Shown one piece after another: positions 43,196 to 64,000 of a DNA stretch of 64,000 nt. Source of the DNA: Daphnia carinata (lineage: Eukaryota; Arthropoda; Branchiopoda; Diplostraca; Daphniidae). Location: positions 6,447,357-6,511,356 of the forward strand of contig NC_081340.1 of assembly GCF_022539665.2 (NCBI RefSeq), given 5' to 3'. The notes beneath the pieces are model-generated. The model ran no database searches. It saw only the letters and a program-made list of their open reading frames with translations, and was not told where the DNA came from. Position 1 is the first letter of the stretch. The number at the start of each line of letters is the position of its first letter. The translations under genes and the position numbers were made by a program.

Positions 43196-43470
43196 TCAGC
43201 AACAACAACACGAACCTTAACTGCATCCTGAAATATGCTCAAGCGATCTACGCCTAGGTCAGCTAGAGGCTCATGATCAGCAAGAGGCTGTGTTAACAAG
43301 CAGTAACAATAAATAGTAACAATCGGAGTGGAAACAATCGGTGTGGACACAATCGAAGCTGATGTTTCTTCCAGATATTGAAAACGCTGATGCTGGTAAG
43401 CTGTCTGCTTCAAACTGCAACTGCCAGTGGAGAAGAAAAGACGCCGAAAAATTTTCTTCAGGAAGCCCAT
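43078..43470 (-). CDS. Hypothetical protein, C-terminus made by repeat units
   Basis: A 130-aa minus-strand frame from the ATG at 43470 (MGFLKKIFRRLFFSTGS) to the stop at 43078. The N-terminus is Gly-2 plus basic residues, as in N-myristoylated proteins, though no acceptor function is shown. The unique part contains STPIVSTPIV. From about residue 100 it enters the 60-bp repeats and reads FVGDCGFDPSIGLTSLPAEG, a 20-residue unit seen in imperfect form along the array. It may be the parent gene from which the repeat expanded, or a chance frame. No family recognised. Confidence 0.35.
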   Translation of the reverse strand: MGFLKKIFRRLFFSTGSCSLKQTAYQHQRFQYLEETSASIVSTPIVSTPIVTIYCYCLLTQPLADHEPLADLGVDRLSIFQDAVKVRVVVADPYHGTNFSRTFCFVGDCGFDPSIGLTSLPAEGCTEDCG

Positions 43471-44441
43471 CTTCGTTTCAAAGGAATAACTCGTAGAAGG
43501 TAACAATTCACTTGCTGAAAAACGTACAGGAGGTATTACTCAGCGAGGTAAGGTAGGTAACGGTTTGGAAAATCGTTTAATTAATTAAAATGGGGAAAAG
43601 CCGACAACGTTTGGGTCATTTCTATCATGCCTCTGGTCGTTTTTTTGCGAATCTAGAAAATGTTTTCAATTTAAACCATTAGTGACTAAGAAAAAATTAA
43701 TTTTCAAGTTTTTTCCGCTATAGTTCAACAATAAATCCAAAGCAACTAACTAAAAATATATTTTAAAAAGGAAATTGAAGTATCGGATACAGGAACATCA
43801 CGTCTTATATGATGACCATCACCCTTATTCCAACAAACCAAACCGAACATGTAAATGCCTATATTAAAACAAATGTTCGTTTCGTAAATACTCATAATTA
43901 AATTCCTTCATTATGGACATCTTTTTCTTTCAATTTAGTTGCCCAGGGCTATTCGAATTATCAGAAATACCTGTTTTTGCCTTGTCTTAGAAGATTCCAA
44001 AGAATGTTTGTCGTTATGGAAAAAGTTGCCCGTCATCCATCCTTTGCCGTAATAAATCAACATTTTCGGTAAATGGTTCTGTGTGCCTGCTTGCAATAAT
44101 ATTCAAAGTCTTGCTTCCTTTCTTTCAGCTCCATTGAAACCATAGATTACGACAATGGTTATTATACCTATTACAGTTACGCATTTGATCAGTATTTTGG
44201 GAATAAAAGATACTTATCCAGGACACTGAGCTAGAAATTATCCTTAGTTTCTTCTTGTATTTGCTATACCAATCATCCTGAAGTTTTCAAAATAACGAAA
44301 TCACATAACTTTTTAATAACAAGTAGGCCAAATTGTGTAACTTCTGTTTATAAAGTGTACTTCAACACCTGTACAAAGCCTTTGTAAGATACTAGAGATA
44401 TCTAAGCAGGATTGTTCCTTGATTCTATTCCTTTAGCTGCT
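43471..44441. other. Intergenic DNA
   Basis: No supported gene on either strand; AT-rich single-copy sequence. Confidence 0.5.
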
Positions 44442-44860
44442 TCAGTAGCTATCAGGTTTTGGTATCGGTCCATAGGTTTCTTCTGGTTTGAGATCACCAG
44501 AATTCAATTGACGTGTACGTTCCTTTTTGATTGCTTCAACTCTGGACAACTAGAACACAAAATGTGATCACAATGTGATCATAACAACTGTGCTAGCACA
44601 GCAGAACTTAACACACAACAGAATTTGGAATGATTCTGCAATAAAATCAATGGGCATACCTGCTTGATTTTGAAGACACATTCATGTAAGTCTTCTTTCA
44701 GGTCTTTGCATTTAGACTCACTCAGCGATTTACCATAAGCCTCCTTGCAATATACATATCTCAATTCAAAGTCTTTACACTCAGAATTTTGTGACGTGAA
44801 CAAAGCAGCTGACATGTCAGTAAACCGAGTTCGAAGGATAGGTTCTGTGAGGTTTGCCAT
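44442..44860 (-). CDS. NDUFS5: Complex I 15-kDa subunit NDUFS5-like, twin CX9C protein
   Basis: Exons 44860-44660 and 44549-44442 join in phase 0 across a 110-bp intron for 102 aa; human NDUFS5 is 106 aa. Two CX9C motifs are present, CKDFELRYVYC and CKDLKEDLHEC. They define a CHCH fold that is oxidised by MIA40 in the mitochondrial intermembrane space. The tail KIKQLSRVEAIKKERTRQLN ... GPIPKPDSY parallels the R-x-x-x-I-x-x-x-R and Pro-rich end of NDUFS5. As in that family there is no cleavable mitochondrial presequence. Another CHCH protein is the alternative; spacing and length favour NDUFS5. Confidence 0.75.
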
Positions 44861-46450
44861 TTTCTACATAGAAGTGAAAATAGTTATTGGTATGCTTATT
44901 CCAAAACATGTAGTTATGATAACACTAACATAACGATTTTGTATAACACATGATAATTAGCAATTCTTCTATTGAGCTTGGGCAACAATGAAAAAGTATA
45001 CTATCAAAAGGTAAGAAAATTCACTCGTGAGCGTTCTAACCCACTAGGCGGTAATGTTATATAACTATAAATCATTGTTCTAAATAAAAACTAATCGATT
45101 TCTGTAAAAGCAGAGCTTAGATTCTAACTCTAGTACGAAATAGCTCTAATAAAATTTATATTTATTACCGAAAGTTTCAAAGGCGAAAAATCCTTTTCAG
45201 GAATTCCAAACGTAGTCTGCTAACCTGAAATTTCATTTTTTAGAAGTTGCCATTTAATGTGTAAAAATTGAAATTCACAAAACAAAAATTATTTTTATTT
45301 TTGACCAAACGTCCGTAATAAATTATGAATCTAAATAATGGTAACATTTATTAAATGGAGATTTTATCATTCAAATTATGACATTTACATTACCATCACG
45401 GATTTACTACGACTTTGGCGCTTTTTGTGGGATAAAATAATCGCAAGAACATCGTATCACTTTGCTTAATAAGCATTAGTGTGGATTTAGATACGAGTTA
45501 AATCAGATCTTGAATCATCTTTAGTTGCTTTAGCATTATGGGTTTTAGTGAAAGACAATGTCTTTCAAAACCGATGTTTTCAGCGGTTTTCGTAGACTGG
45601 GAAAAACTGACCTTTTGACAAAAACTTAGGAATGCGCTTGTGTAGGTATTTCACAATTATGTTTAGAACAAGCCATCGTTGTGGCGATAACCTCATTGAC
45701 GCATGTTAACATCGGTCAACAAGTTTTTGGATTTTCCTTCATTTCGGCCCCATAACAAGGGCAACGTGTCCACAGTGCATAGTACAAGTGAGCAAGTAAA
45801 TAATGTGTTGCGTGCAACAGGAAGCTTAAGATTACTGTATAAATCTCAATTCGTCGAAAAGCAAATTTTACGCATAACCGGAAGTTTCATTCTCATCTCA
45901 TAAAACATTGTAAAGCTTTTACCACATGTATTATGGTTGCATGCGATGAAGCAAACTAACAAATGAGGTGCGAGTCACGCAATTCTGACGGGTGACTTGC
46001 AATCCAGTATCTGGTGGATCAGTTGACTGCATCTGCGTTTCGAGCTATTCCAGTGACAACTTAATCGCCTTTATTTGATTGACTTTATCTATATCAAAAG
46101 AGGCAATCCTTGTGCCGTTTTCGGTCGTAAATATACGCCTATAAAAACAGAATGCGCTATGTCGATGGAAAATATTATAAGCTACCACTAATCCGTAGTC
46201 TCCATGGTCCAACTTGGTTTATCAAAGGGCATAAATTTTGTTGTCAAAAGTAAAACAGGAATACCATTTGACTTCAAAACAACTTGCCTGCTCAAAGTCT
46301 TTGTTGACCTGATTGCTTCTTTGTTGTCATTTGACTACAAAACAACAGGCTTTAAAAAGGGGCATTACTACGATTCCGGTATAGTAGTCGTACGGGAGTT
46401 CTCGAATTGATCAGTAGCCCCATTTTTTCCGATCTACATAATTACGTAAC
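44861..46450. other. Intergenic DNA
   Basis: No supported exon. Includes TATAAAA near 46140 and TTTAAAAAGG near 46350, either of which could serve the gene at 46451. Confidence 0.5.
46265..46346 (+). repeat. Pair of 19-bp direct repeats upstream of gene at 46451
   Basis: CATTTGACTTCAAAACAAC (46265-46283) and CATTTGACTACAAAACAAC (46328-46346) differ at one base. The second copy sits directly before a TTTAAAAAGG TATA-like box, so the pair may be a binding site. Confidence 0.55.
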
Positions 46451-46973
46451 ATGTGTTCTATCCGATTGTTCGTTCTTTTGGCCAGCGTGCTTCTGGCGAG
46501 TTCGAATCCTATTCTACCCGGTGTTCAACAAGACGATAACTTCTTTTTCAGTCTTAGTCATAACGGTAAGCCGACCACTTCAATGTTTTCCCGACTGATC
46601 GATGATTGCTGCATTCGACAGATTTACACTGCGACGTTAAATTAATAAATCAAACTGTGTCTGGCCTATTACAGAGCAATCAGCTTTGATGTCAATGATT
46701 GTGGAAGCCGCAGGTCGTGTTGCGGCTCAAAGAAGTGAAGGATCTTCGAAAATCGAAATCGAAATGCACATACCCGAGATCGTCATTCAACGCATGCGGA
46801 AACCTGATTTCAATAGCAAGATGTTGGCAAGGTGGATCGGTCGTAGATGGGACTTATCAGAGCAAGCAATCACCGATCTTCATTTGAAAGGACGAGGATG
46901 TAGCCCAAGAATATGTCTGTCAGTCACAAGTCGTTCAACACTTGATGACACTTGCTGTCCTTTTGGCAAATAA
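46451..46973 (+). CDS. Small secreted protein of unknown family
   Basis: Exons 46451-46565 and 46675-46973 join in phase 1 for 137 aa. The start MCSIRLFVLLASVLLASS is a strong signal peptide. The mature protein begins NPILPGVQQDDNFFFSLSHN. The middle is helical and charged (EAAGRVAAQRSEGSSKIEIE, MHIPEIVIQRMRKP, WIGRRWDLSEQ). The end has four Cys in CSPRICLSVTS...DTCCPFGK. It could be a peptide-hormone precursor or a Cys-stabilised effector; I do not recognise it. The AATAAA polyadenylation signal at 46969-46974 overlaps the TAA stop codon (46971-46973), so the 3' UTR must be only a few tens of bases unless another signal is used. Confidence 0.6.
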
Positions 46974-48316
46974 ACGCAGCATTTTTCTTTTTATAATTCG
47001 AAACAAAACGGATTTCTCTTAAACTAGCTCCCAACAAACGGTTGCGTTTATAGTCGCGATTTTCCTTTAGATACTGCTAGTAACCCAAATTAGAAGCAAA
47101 ACAATATATACAGTATGTCAGCACGCAACGAATCGAAATAGCATTTTGTTCTTGTAGAAATATTTGGCAATAACTAACATAATTGTACGGCATTCTACAA
47201 TCTCGGTTCATTTAAAGGTAATGATGGATGATGACGACAGAAGGCCAAGTCTACCGCATATGCTTACGTGCTAGTTAATCGTACACGTGCGAACAGAACT
47301 ACACGCTGCGCAAGAACGATGTTAATAGGATCAGTAAGCTTCCCACTTTGCTTATTTAGGTATGCAATAAAACGTGCACTTTGGATTGAGACGAGCACCT
47401 CAGACGCGATGGTTTCGAAAGCGAGCGAGCTAGACATAGCTCCGCCGGTGACACACGAAGCATGGCGGACAGGCGGTGGGAAGATAGGGGGCGATAATAA
47501 TCATTTTTGCCGTCACCGTCAGAAATACTACGTTGCAAATCAAGTAGTACGTGCGAGATGAGCTGCGTATGAGGTAAAACTTGGCGTTTTACATTTAGGG
47601 CTGCCTGATAAAAATTCTTACAATTTTTATCCCTTGTCCATTAAAACGTTTACGCATTACATGGAGTCGAACGGAAGAAGGCTATGAACTCATAAAGATA
47701 ACCCTAAAATGATCAATGCGTCATACCCAAAAAAGAGTCCTTTCTAAGAGGCTACAGTTATAAGAGTTATCGTTTACCTTTAGCTACCAGGTCGCGTAGA
47801 TGACTAGTGGATTACGTAGTGTGACGTTTTAGGCAAGATTCTAAGTGAAAACAGTTTCTTCGATCTTCAATCTCGGTAGCCGAAAGTTCTTTTCGCCAAC
47901 CTCGGTTCGCGCAAGTACGTCCCTACAAGTTCATCCCACTATTGTGCAAAAAGTACAAATAGTAAAAGTTAAGACAATAAGGATTAAAGTAAGATAGTTC
48001 TTACATTAAAATGCGTTGGCAAATCTAAATCTTCGCTAGATGAAATAGGGAAGGAATGGAATCTGCTGATTACCAACAGAGGCAGAAGATAAAGGAATCA
48101 AGGTAGCCCCGATTTTGGCGCTAGAACTGCAGATTTCGACGTTCAAGACCATTGGGCAATTGTTTGCATTTCGAGTGCAATGTCCGCTATGATTGATTTC
48201 TAGATTTCCCTGGTTATCTTTTATTCCATCCTATTGCTCAAACAAAACACTAGTAAGAGATATTGCATATAACTTCAAGATCTTTCCTTACCTTGATGTT
48301 TCGGGTTTTTATAAAG
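46974..48316. other. Intergenic DNA
   Basis: No supported gene. An Arg/Ala-rich frame at about 47268-47561 lacks splice, secretory or domain signals and was not called. Confidence 0.5.
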
Positions 48317-48842
48317 TTAGGTGAATGTGCAACCTTGAATTGTCTTTTTAAGCTTCATTGCTTCCTGCATGAGGTTTAAAATATGCTGAAACCTGGATAC
48401 GTTTCTTTTAGGATTTTGGCAAAACTCCTGAAAATAGAGGTACACCCTCAATAATCTGCAAAAAGAAGAACAAAAAATGATTGTATAAGGTATGTTACTT
48501 TTTAACAAAGCCAAATTTTTTCACAATTTAGTATGCCTTAAAGATACACTACAAAAGTTTTTGTAATGATTTACTAGACTCTTTCTACGATTTTAAATAA
48601 CCAAATCGTAAATAAATACATCATGTGCTGAAAACGAGAACGGTATCGTCCGAGTCAGGTTTACCAAACGTAGATATATATACTGATGACTAAACATTCA
48701 ACACGATTAAACTGTTTTATCTCAAAGTGCTGTTTCACCAAGATTTACTATTTATTATAGAACACAACTTACAATCCAGCAATGGTGCTATGAAATCAAG
48801 TCTTTTTGTGAAACACGAGTTACAAATTTGAAAGGCAGACAT
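48317..48842 (-). pseudogene. Possible remnant of a two-exon zinc-finger-like gene
   Basis: On the minus strand, 48842-48773 encodes MSAFQICNSCFTKRLDFIAP with a CxxC pair and ends in a strong GTAAGT donor in phase 1. The segment 48455-48317 begins after a CTTCTTTTTGCAG acceptor and encodes FQEFCQNPKRNVSRFQHILN to a stop, but needs incoming phase 2. The two do not join in frame and I found no bridging exon. The layout is vaguely reminiscent of RING/coiled-coil ZIP3/RNF212-type proteins, a weak guess. It is a decayed gene or two unrelated pieces. Confidence 0.22.
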
Positions 48843-50863
48843 GACTTTTTCGAGCCTTCTTGTGGTCAACGCTGCCGGTTTTTTGAAATTTCCCCCCGTA
48901 TTGAATTTAAAAGTTTTTGCAGTTTAAAAAGCATTTTCGAAATGAGATGACGATCTTCTAAAATAGGTAAATCGAATTTTTATCGGATTTCATAAGAACT
49001 TGAAACCAAAATTGTCACGTACATTTAAAGTAAACTTTTGAGCTCGCCATCTGCTAGCAACGAGTTTCAACTTTGACCATTAAGACTTTAATAGCGCGAA
49101 AATTGAATTCGAATTTTCTAGTTGGCATAGTTACGTTGTCTTGTGGCCTTTTTATCGTTCAATGAAAAACAAAATTTACTTTTCACAAAACTACACCTTC
49201 TTTTAATTACTTACGCCGTGTGTTACTCCATTTACTAATTCTCCGCAAGATTACACACGATTTGAAGTTTCTTTCGTCGACGCTTGCTATAGTGTGGGCA
49301 GAACAAAAACAAGCAGTACGAGCAAATATTCACGATGGCACTTTTCTTTCTTGTTTAATGTCAGGAATACCTGGTCATAAAAGACACCGGTAAACTACGA
49401 AAAAAAAAATAGGCTCGTCAGGGAGGTGATGAATAATCAAAAGAGAAGGCACACCACACAAACGCGCACTAATTTAGCTTATGTATGACCAATACACAAG
49501 GCGATGAGAAATGACACGTGTTAATAGGATTAAAGTGAGTATGCCACCTTATAATAAACACGCACTTTGACACGTCAGACTCGGGTAATTGCGATGGCGG
49601 GAGTGGTTAAACATGCCTCTCCGCCGGCCAAACATACACAAAAGAAAACGAAGGTAAAGAAACCGAAGGAGAGATAGAAAGAGATACGTACGTTTGTTTA
49701 CATACACGGTCAGAATGTGTAAGTATTTCACGTAGGTTAAGGAGGGAGATGGGAGTCACAAGCAATCGAATCCGTTATAATTCAACAGAACGTGCGTGGG
49801 GGGGGGGGACTATATGAAACAGAAGGAAGCCAGCATTTAGTAATTTTAGACTCGATATTTTTCGCCATTGATTTTTCATCTTGTGATCGGGATCGATGAA
49901 TTCATTTAGGCAAAAATGTTTTCCCTTTTTTTTTTTTATTCTGTTATAAACATTTGTCTTTATCTCTCTGACAAGTTGGCTAATGGGTAGGGGACGAGGA
50001 CCAATGGATATGCAAAAAAATCAAATAGAGTAAGGCGAGAATTGAGAGAATACGAGCAAGAAAGAAAGATAGAGAGAGAGAGAGACGGTTATGAGGGACT
50101 AGACATACAACGGGGAGGCGACGGGCGGCTACGTCAACCAATTTTCATGACCAAAGAAAAAAAAACAAAAAAAAAACAAACAAAAAAACAAACAAACAAA
50201 AAAATCGTTGCTTTTTTTTCTGACGTTCGGCCGAAGAATAGATGAATCACTTTTGTTTTGTTTTTTTTTAGTAGAAGAAGAAAATAATAATAATGGTAAG
50301 ACAATTGAAGGGGGAATCGATAGACAATCAGCTTGGGGATATATAAAGGTAAGACGACAGATTTTGAGAGAATAAATTTCGACGACTTGACGCGATGAAT
50401 AGAAAAACACATACAATTATACGAGCTCTTTTCCAATATGGCAAGAAATGCGAACCACTCACACTTTGCTTGCTTTACTCACAAACAATTTTAAAAAGCT
50501 GCGCTATCTGCTGACACTAAAAAAAAAAAAGACACGTACGCGAGCGTACCGTTAATATATAAGACGACGGATTCTGTCATTTTTTTCTCTCATAAAAGAA
50601 AAACATGGAATGGCTGCACTCGAATTTTAGTTGTCACACTTTTCCTTTACTCCCTCGTTGCAAAAACACGAAAGTATGCGGCGCTAACCGAAGAGAAAGA
50701 GAGAGAGAAAAAAAAGGGGGGCCCCAACAAAACAAAAAAAAAAGAACAACCAAACTGCATTTGTTTTGCTTTTTTTTTGAAGTTCCCTCCAAAACAAATC
50801 AAATACAACTGGTGGTGGTTGAGTAGATAGTCGTTTGAAATGTCATGACATCCATCAATCGTT
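48843..50863. other. Intergenic DNA and Abl 3' UTR
   Basis: Toward the right, A-rich runs on plus (50158-50205, 50520-50531, 50707-50742) are T-runs on the Abl sense strand and probably lie in its 3' UTR. A G-run lies at 49797-49809. No gene recognised. Confidence 0.5.
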
Positions 50864-59792
<8,929 letters not shown>

Positions 59793-59820
59793 TGCCCTGA
59801 TATGCACATCGCCAGCTAGG

Positions 59821-59910
59821 AAAAGCAACAAACTATAAAAGGATCAATTAAGTGGTTACGATTGGTGAAACTATCTTATATCTGTGCCTTGTGATGTATA
59901 TCCACTTACA
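59821..59910 (-). other. 5' UTR intron of Abl
   Basis: On minus, TTTGACT|GTAAGT ends a probable noncoding exon at 59910, and TTTTCCTAG|CTGGCG begins the exon carrying the myristoylated start at 59792. The 5' UTR piece also contains an out-of-frame ATG at about 59809. Confidence 0.5.
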
Positions 59911-62900
59911 GTCAAACTGGTTATCAGTTCTGTCTAGATTAGTATCATTTATGATGACAAGCGATGGAGACTAACGACGTAAACGAAACTAGAGTGGTGT
60001 GCACTTTAGAAGAAAAAAGGAGAAGAGAGTAACAGGCAAGAGTTGAGCTTTTGTGTTGATTTTTCAAGGGCGATGGCACACAAACTATAACACCCTTCCG
60101 AATCTAGGTCCGATTAAAAACAACTTTTCTGGTATGCCCAAATTCCATTAAAATCCTACTAGTAACGATTAATGTTTTTTCGACTTCTAAATTGGACGTG
60201 TATGGTTGTAAAACACCAACAGTAAACCGAGAAAGCTTCTCTGACTCAAAAGCTTCAAATACAAGAGAGACAGACAGTTCTACTCTCCACACAAAACTGT
60301 ACACCGGCAGCCATGACTATATTTTGCGGCGTTGCGAGACATCAACAGATAGACAGAAACGGGGGGAGGCGAGGAAGAGAAGAGGGGGGGGGAAATAGAA
60401 TAACAAGTCTCGTCGTACTCGTTTCCTAGTCTCATCAAATGTCACAATTCTTTCTTTTAACAGACGGAAGACCTATGTAAAAGAAACCATCTCTTGTTTT
60501 GTTGTGTTTTAATTATCATTGGGATTTCCTTCTTATACACCAAAGTCACTGGAGCTCATTGTTGCGTTGTTCGTCGTTGTTCTGACGCCGGCGCCGAATG
60601 GACACAATCGCGATCGGTTCGGTTTTTGCTAGTAGCCATACAACGGATACGTACTATGTTTGTCTAGATAGAACTGCTGCTGAGCAAACAAATTATAACC
60701 GTGATGTTCTAGTAAACATTAAAAGAACAAAAATCGCATGAAGAAAAAAAAATACTGACAGAAATGATTCAACTGGAACTACGAGGACGGATTTGTGTAA
60801 GAAAGCATTTATTTTCTTAGCGCCAAAACAGCTGGATACTGCTGACCCCAAGAGTCAGACAAATTAAAGACTCTGACGAGTGATATTTCTTTGACTTTGA
60901 GGTTCTCACTTTTCTTCTTGTGTAACAGTAACGCGCTAATTAGGCACGGGATTTTGTTATCTACCTTTTGACAATGTTCACACAGCAACACGAGCCTCTC
61001 CTTCTGTCTCGTATATATAGATCGCCAGCTGGAGCGTGCTAAGGCTATTCATCGGACCGAACCCCCCTCCGTTTGTGAGTTCTCATCACTCGAAAAACTC
61101 CAAACCGACATTTTTGAATGACTGAGTTGTGAGGGGTGCAAAAGGCGAGGAACTCTTTTGCTGAGAGCTATTGTTAAAGCCCCATATTCTGAGCTGCTGC
61201 TGGTTCAAATATAAACAGTCGTTCATAATACTTCCTTTTTTTGTGGGTCCCAGAGGCCTCGTCGTTTTCATGGAGCTCTTTCCAAATTTTTCAAAACAAA
61301 AAATCGAGCAGTTTTCGTCTGCAGAATAATCACATTTTCAGTTCCAAGGAATTTCTTGAGCTCTAAATCGATTACACGGTTCCAAAGTGAGATTACAGCT
61401 AGATGACGACGAAGCCTCTTGTGACAAAAGGAAAAAACTTTTGCCATTGTGTTTGACACGTTTCTTTCCTGTGTCTTTGGCACTCATGGAAGAGATTACC
61501 AGGGACACGATACATGTCTAAAAGGGGAGGAAGCTCATTTTCATTTCCCTGTAACTGTATCGATTCCACGGCCGGATGACGGTAGCAGGAAAAAAAAGGT
61601 CTTCTGATATAGATTCTCGCTTCCTTAAAGAATGTGCATGATTTGGGGTCGGAATGTCAGCTGGGCGAATGTTCCTCTTTTTTTTTCCCGTTGGCTGCGT
61701 GCTGTCTGTCGTAATTCCGCCTCCTCGATACGGACTGGTGCCCAGCTTAAAAGGAAATAGACGTCAACATATTGTGGCCCATTGACTTAATGCACTAATA
61801 TTACGTCAAGCAACTCATTTTAGGATGGAAAGGGGGATGAACGAAATTGAGTCAATTTTTTTTATTGAAAATTTACCGTTGATTCGACTGCATAAAAAAA
61901 AAGTATGAGGAATACATCTTTGGCTTCTTCTTTTGTCGTACTTACCCCCAAAAAGTAAAGCCGGATATCGAGGAAAGGTGGAATGCCTAGTTGGAATCAT
62001 ATCCCGGTTTGATGACAAAAAAATTCAAGGCAGTCGGTCAGTCCACCACGTGAAGGTCTTCTTTTTTATCGTTTTTTCATGGAACACATACTGTGTGTGA
62101 GTGTGCCAACGGTACGTGGACTTGTTTTAACATGCACACATACAATGTATGTGAGTGTTTGTGTACGAATATTGTCGAAAGGAGAGAAACCGTAAGAACG
62201 CACGAACGACACACGGTTGGAAAAAATGAGGGAAACTTTTGTTTTTCTCCATTCCCGAACTGCTAACGCCATCTAAGTATAAATTTAGAAACTTGCAATA
62301 TCGACCGCTAGATGTCTTGAAATCACCTGACGGAAGTGCAAAAAAGAATAGAAATGGGCGCGCAGGTTGGGAACGGAGCCAAGAGGCAGCCCCCAGAATG
62401 TGTGTTCAGTTCGTGAGGCAGAACGTGTACGGCAGAAGTCGTTCGTGAGCTGTGCAAGACACCACAGTTGTTGGGTGGTGTTGGCTATGTGTGGAGAACC
62501 TTTTTTTTTTTTTTTGAAAACCCACATCGTCGAGGTCAGATAGACTTAAAGCGGTCGTGTTTTCGTCTGGTGTGTTTCTCGTCTGCTGGTTTTGACAAGA
62601 AATCAACCCCCTACACGTTTTCAGTTCGCCCACACACACGAAACATCTTCAGACATCACCAGACAAAGCCCACATCTTTTGGTAAGTACTCGAGTGTGTA
62701 CACACGACTATTTGTATCATTTTTGTGTGTTTTCTTTCAAATCGTTGTTCTGTTGGGCGAGTAGAAACGTTAGGCCGTTTGCGAGTTCACTCACCTGACG
62801 AAAGCATCCAAAAACCAAAAGGGGAGGGGAAAAAAAAGGAAGGTAGCACATACACACACCAACTTTTTTTGATGTCTCGAAGACTGGCCTTAGGCTATCT

Positions 62901-64000
62901 TCCTCTCTCGCTTTCAGGTGTCATCCCGTTTTCTTTTTTGTGTGTGTGTTGTTCTTCTTCCCCATTTTTGGTTGTGTTTCTCATCTTTCTTTTTAATGAA
63001 AAGTGAAGCGAACGAGTTCTATCAAAATTCTTTCGTCATCCGTTTTGATAGATCTGCAGGTGCGTCAGAAACGCCAGGTGTCTTTTTGACTAGCTGTGCG
63101 AATTCTCCAACAAGGAGTGGGGAAGGTGGAGGGGGGGGACTCATCTACATACCTGAGACTTACACGGACTTAAGGCACGTTGTCCTAGATTTCACGCACA
63201 AGGGAGGCCAATGAAAGTTTTCTTTTTTCGTCGGTTTATAAAAGATATGTATACCCACGAGGCCGTGGGGATCAACCGAAACGTGTTGCGTATGATTCTT
63301 TTTTTTTTTTTTCGTCGTAGACGAATATGTTGCAATCAGTCGCCACCGGAAGTGGGCAAATGTCGTTTATTCCGTGTAGAATAATAAAATTGGAGGATTA
63401 GAGAAAGGGAGAAGGAAAAGAAAACAAATATATTTTGAACCAAAAATTGGGTTTCGAGAGGTTTATTTGTCTTTGTCGTTCCAAAATAGCCAATCAACAT
63501 TTCAAAAGGGGGAGGTTTTTTTTTCAACAAACATTCAAGGATCGTGTCAAGGTATTGTGACCGTTGGGAAACCAAATGCGCATGTGCTTCGCGGCCCCTC
63601 TTGTTTTTTTGTTTTTTTTTTCGAAATGCCCTTTTGTTTTTAAATACTTAAAACAAATTCGGATAGTTTGACAGATTTATTAACTCTCACTTTGATCAAA
63701 AGAAGAGAGAGAGAGAGTTGATAATTGACGTGTGTGATGTTATGGCGTAGTGGCATTCTACCCATATGGGCGTATCCAATCCAAAATGTCTTTCACATGG
63801 CGGCCCTCGCAGTGACAGTAACACACCTATTGTTTTCTTACTTCTTTTTTTCTTTTTTGTTTGGTTCATTTTTTTTTTATTGTATCTTGTTTTTATGGCG
63901 ACTTTTATTGCCTTTATTTGTGTGTGTGCGTGTAGAGTCATTGCTCGTATCGCTTGGCCAAACTTTGGCTCCGGTTTAGCTTCTCATTCGGTTCCTGTCT
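59911..64000. other. Noncoding flank upstream of Abl
   Basis: No coding exon supported. T-runs, GT/CA tracts and a TATATATAG at about 61011 are present. A plus-strand exon-like stretch ends near 62681 (separate entry). Confidence 0.5.
62400..62681 (+). other. Possible plus-strand 5' UTR exon
   Basis: TCAGTTCGT near 62406 resembles an arthropod initiator. CATCTTTTG|GTAAGTACTC at 62673-62690 is a near-consensus donor. No ATG-led frame through it looks coding. It may be the first exon of a gene continuing beyond the window. The left edge is approximate. Confidence 0.3.

Noticed and set aside
47268-47561. 97-aa plus-strand frame rich in Arg and Ala
   Set aside because: No signal peptide, domain, splice site context or homologue that I recognise.

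Overview
ORGANISM. This is an intron-rich animal nuclear sequence with GT-AG introns, several of them only 60-90 bp, and animal signalling genes (Abl, WDR62/MAPKBP1). Secreted-protein genes with tiny first coding exons, Tyr/Gly-Pro cuticle-like repeats and Diedel-like cysteine domains indicate an arthropod. RAD52, absent from Drosophila, is intact. A crustacean such as Daphnia fits best; that is inference, since no rRNA or mitochondrial marker is present. || LAYOUT. (1) 1-14.9 kb: noncoding DNA rich in homopolymers, then a complete 22-exon plus-strand WDR62/MAPKBP1 homologue (2987-14864, 1672 aa as assembled). (2) 15.6-17.8 kb: two small genes I cannot name, a three-exon minus-strand gene and a four-intron coiled-coil gene. 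(3) 17.9-20.7 kb: a large inverted duplication with near-identical ~590-bp inner arms, diverged outer arms and a ~490-bp loop carrying three tRNA-like sequences. (4) 22.2-40.1 kb: ten or eleven plus-strand genes for secreted proteins: a 718-aa Gly/Ser-rich protein, two Diedel-like cysteine-rich proteins, two PAN/apple-like proteins, and six Gly/Tyr/Pro-rich proteins. Many share a short signal-peptide exon, a TATA box and a two-part upstream motif. (5) 40.2-41.8 kb: complete minus-strand RAD52 (383 aa), convergent with the last secreted gene. (6) 42.4-43.2 kb: about 14 tandem 60-bp units arranged as a ~180-bp higher-order repeat, touching a hypothetical minus-strand ORF. (7) 44.4-44.9 kb: twin-CX9C protein resembling complex I NDUFS5. 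(8) 46.45-46.97 kb: a small secreted protein of unknown family. (9) 50.9-59.8 kb: complete minus-strand Abl tyrosine kinase (1532 aa) with two alternative first coding exons. (10) 59.9-64 kb: noncoding DNA with one possible plus-strand 5' UTR exon. || HOW IT WORKS TOGETHER. The housekeeping and signalling genes at the edges (WDR62, RAD52, NDUFS5, Abl) look unrelated to each other. The centre is a tandem, probably co-regulated family cluster making secreted extracellular, cuticle or silk-like proteins plus cytokine-like cysteine proteins. Recurrent TAACCTTGG and TGYAGGTCA...CTACCTG upstream motifs resemble nuclear-receptor half-sites, so moult-linked expression is a testable guess. No mobile element with a transposase, no CRISPR array and no virus was seen.
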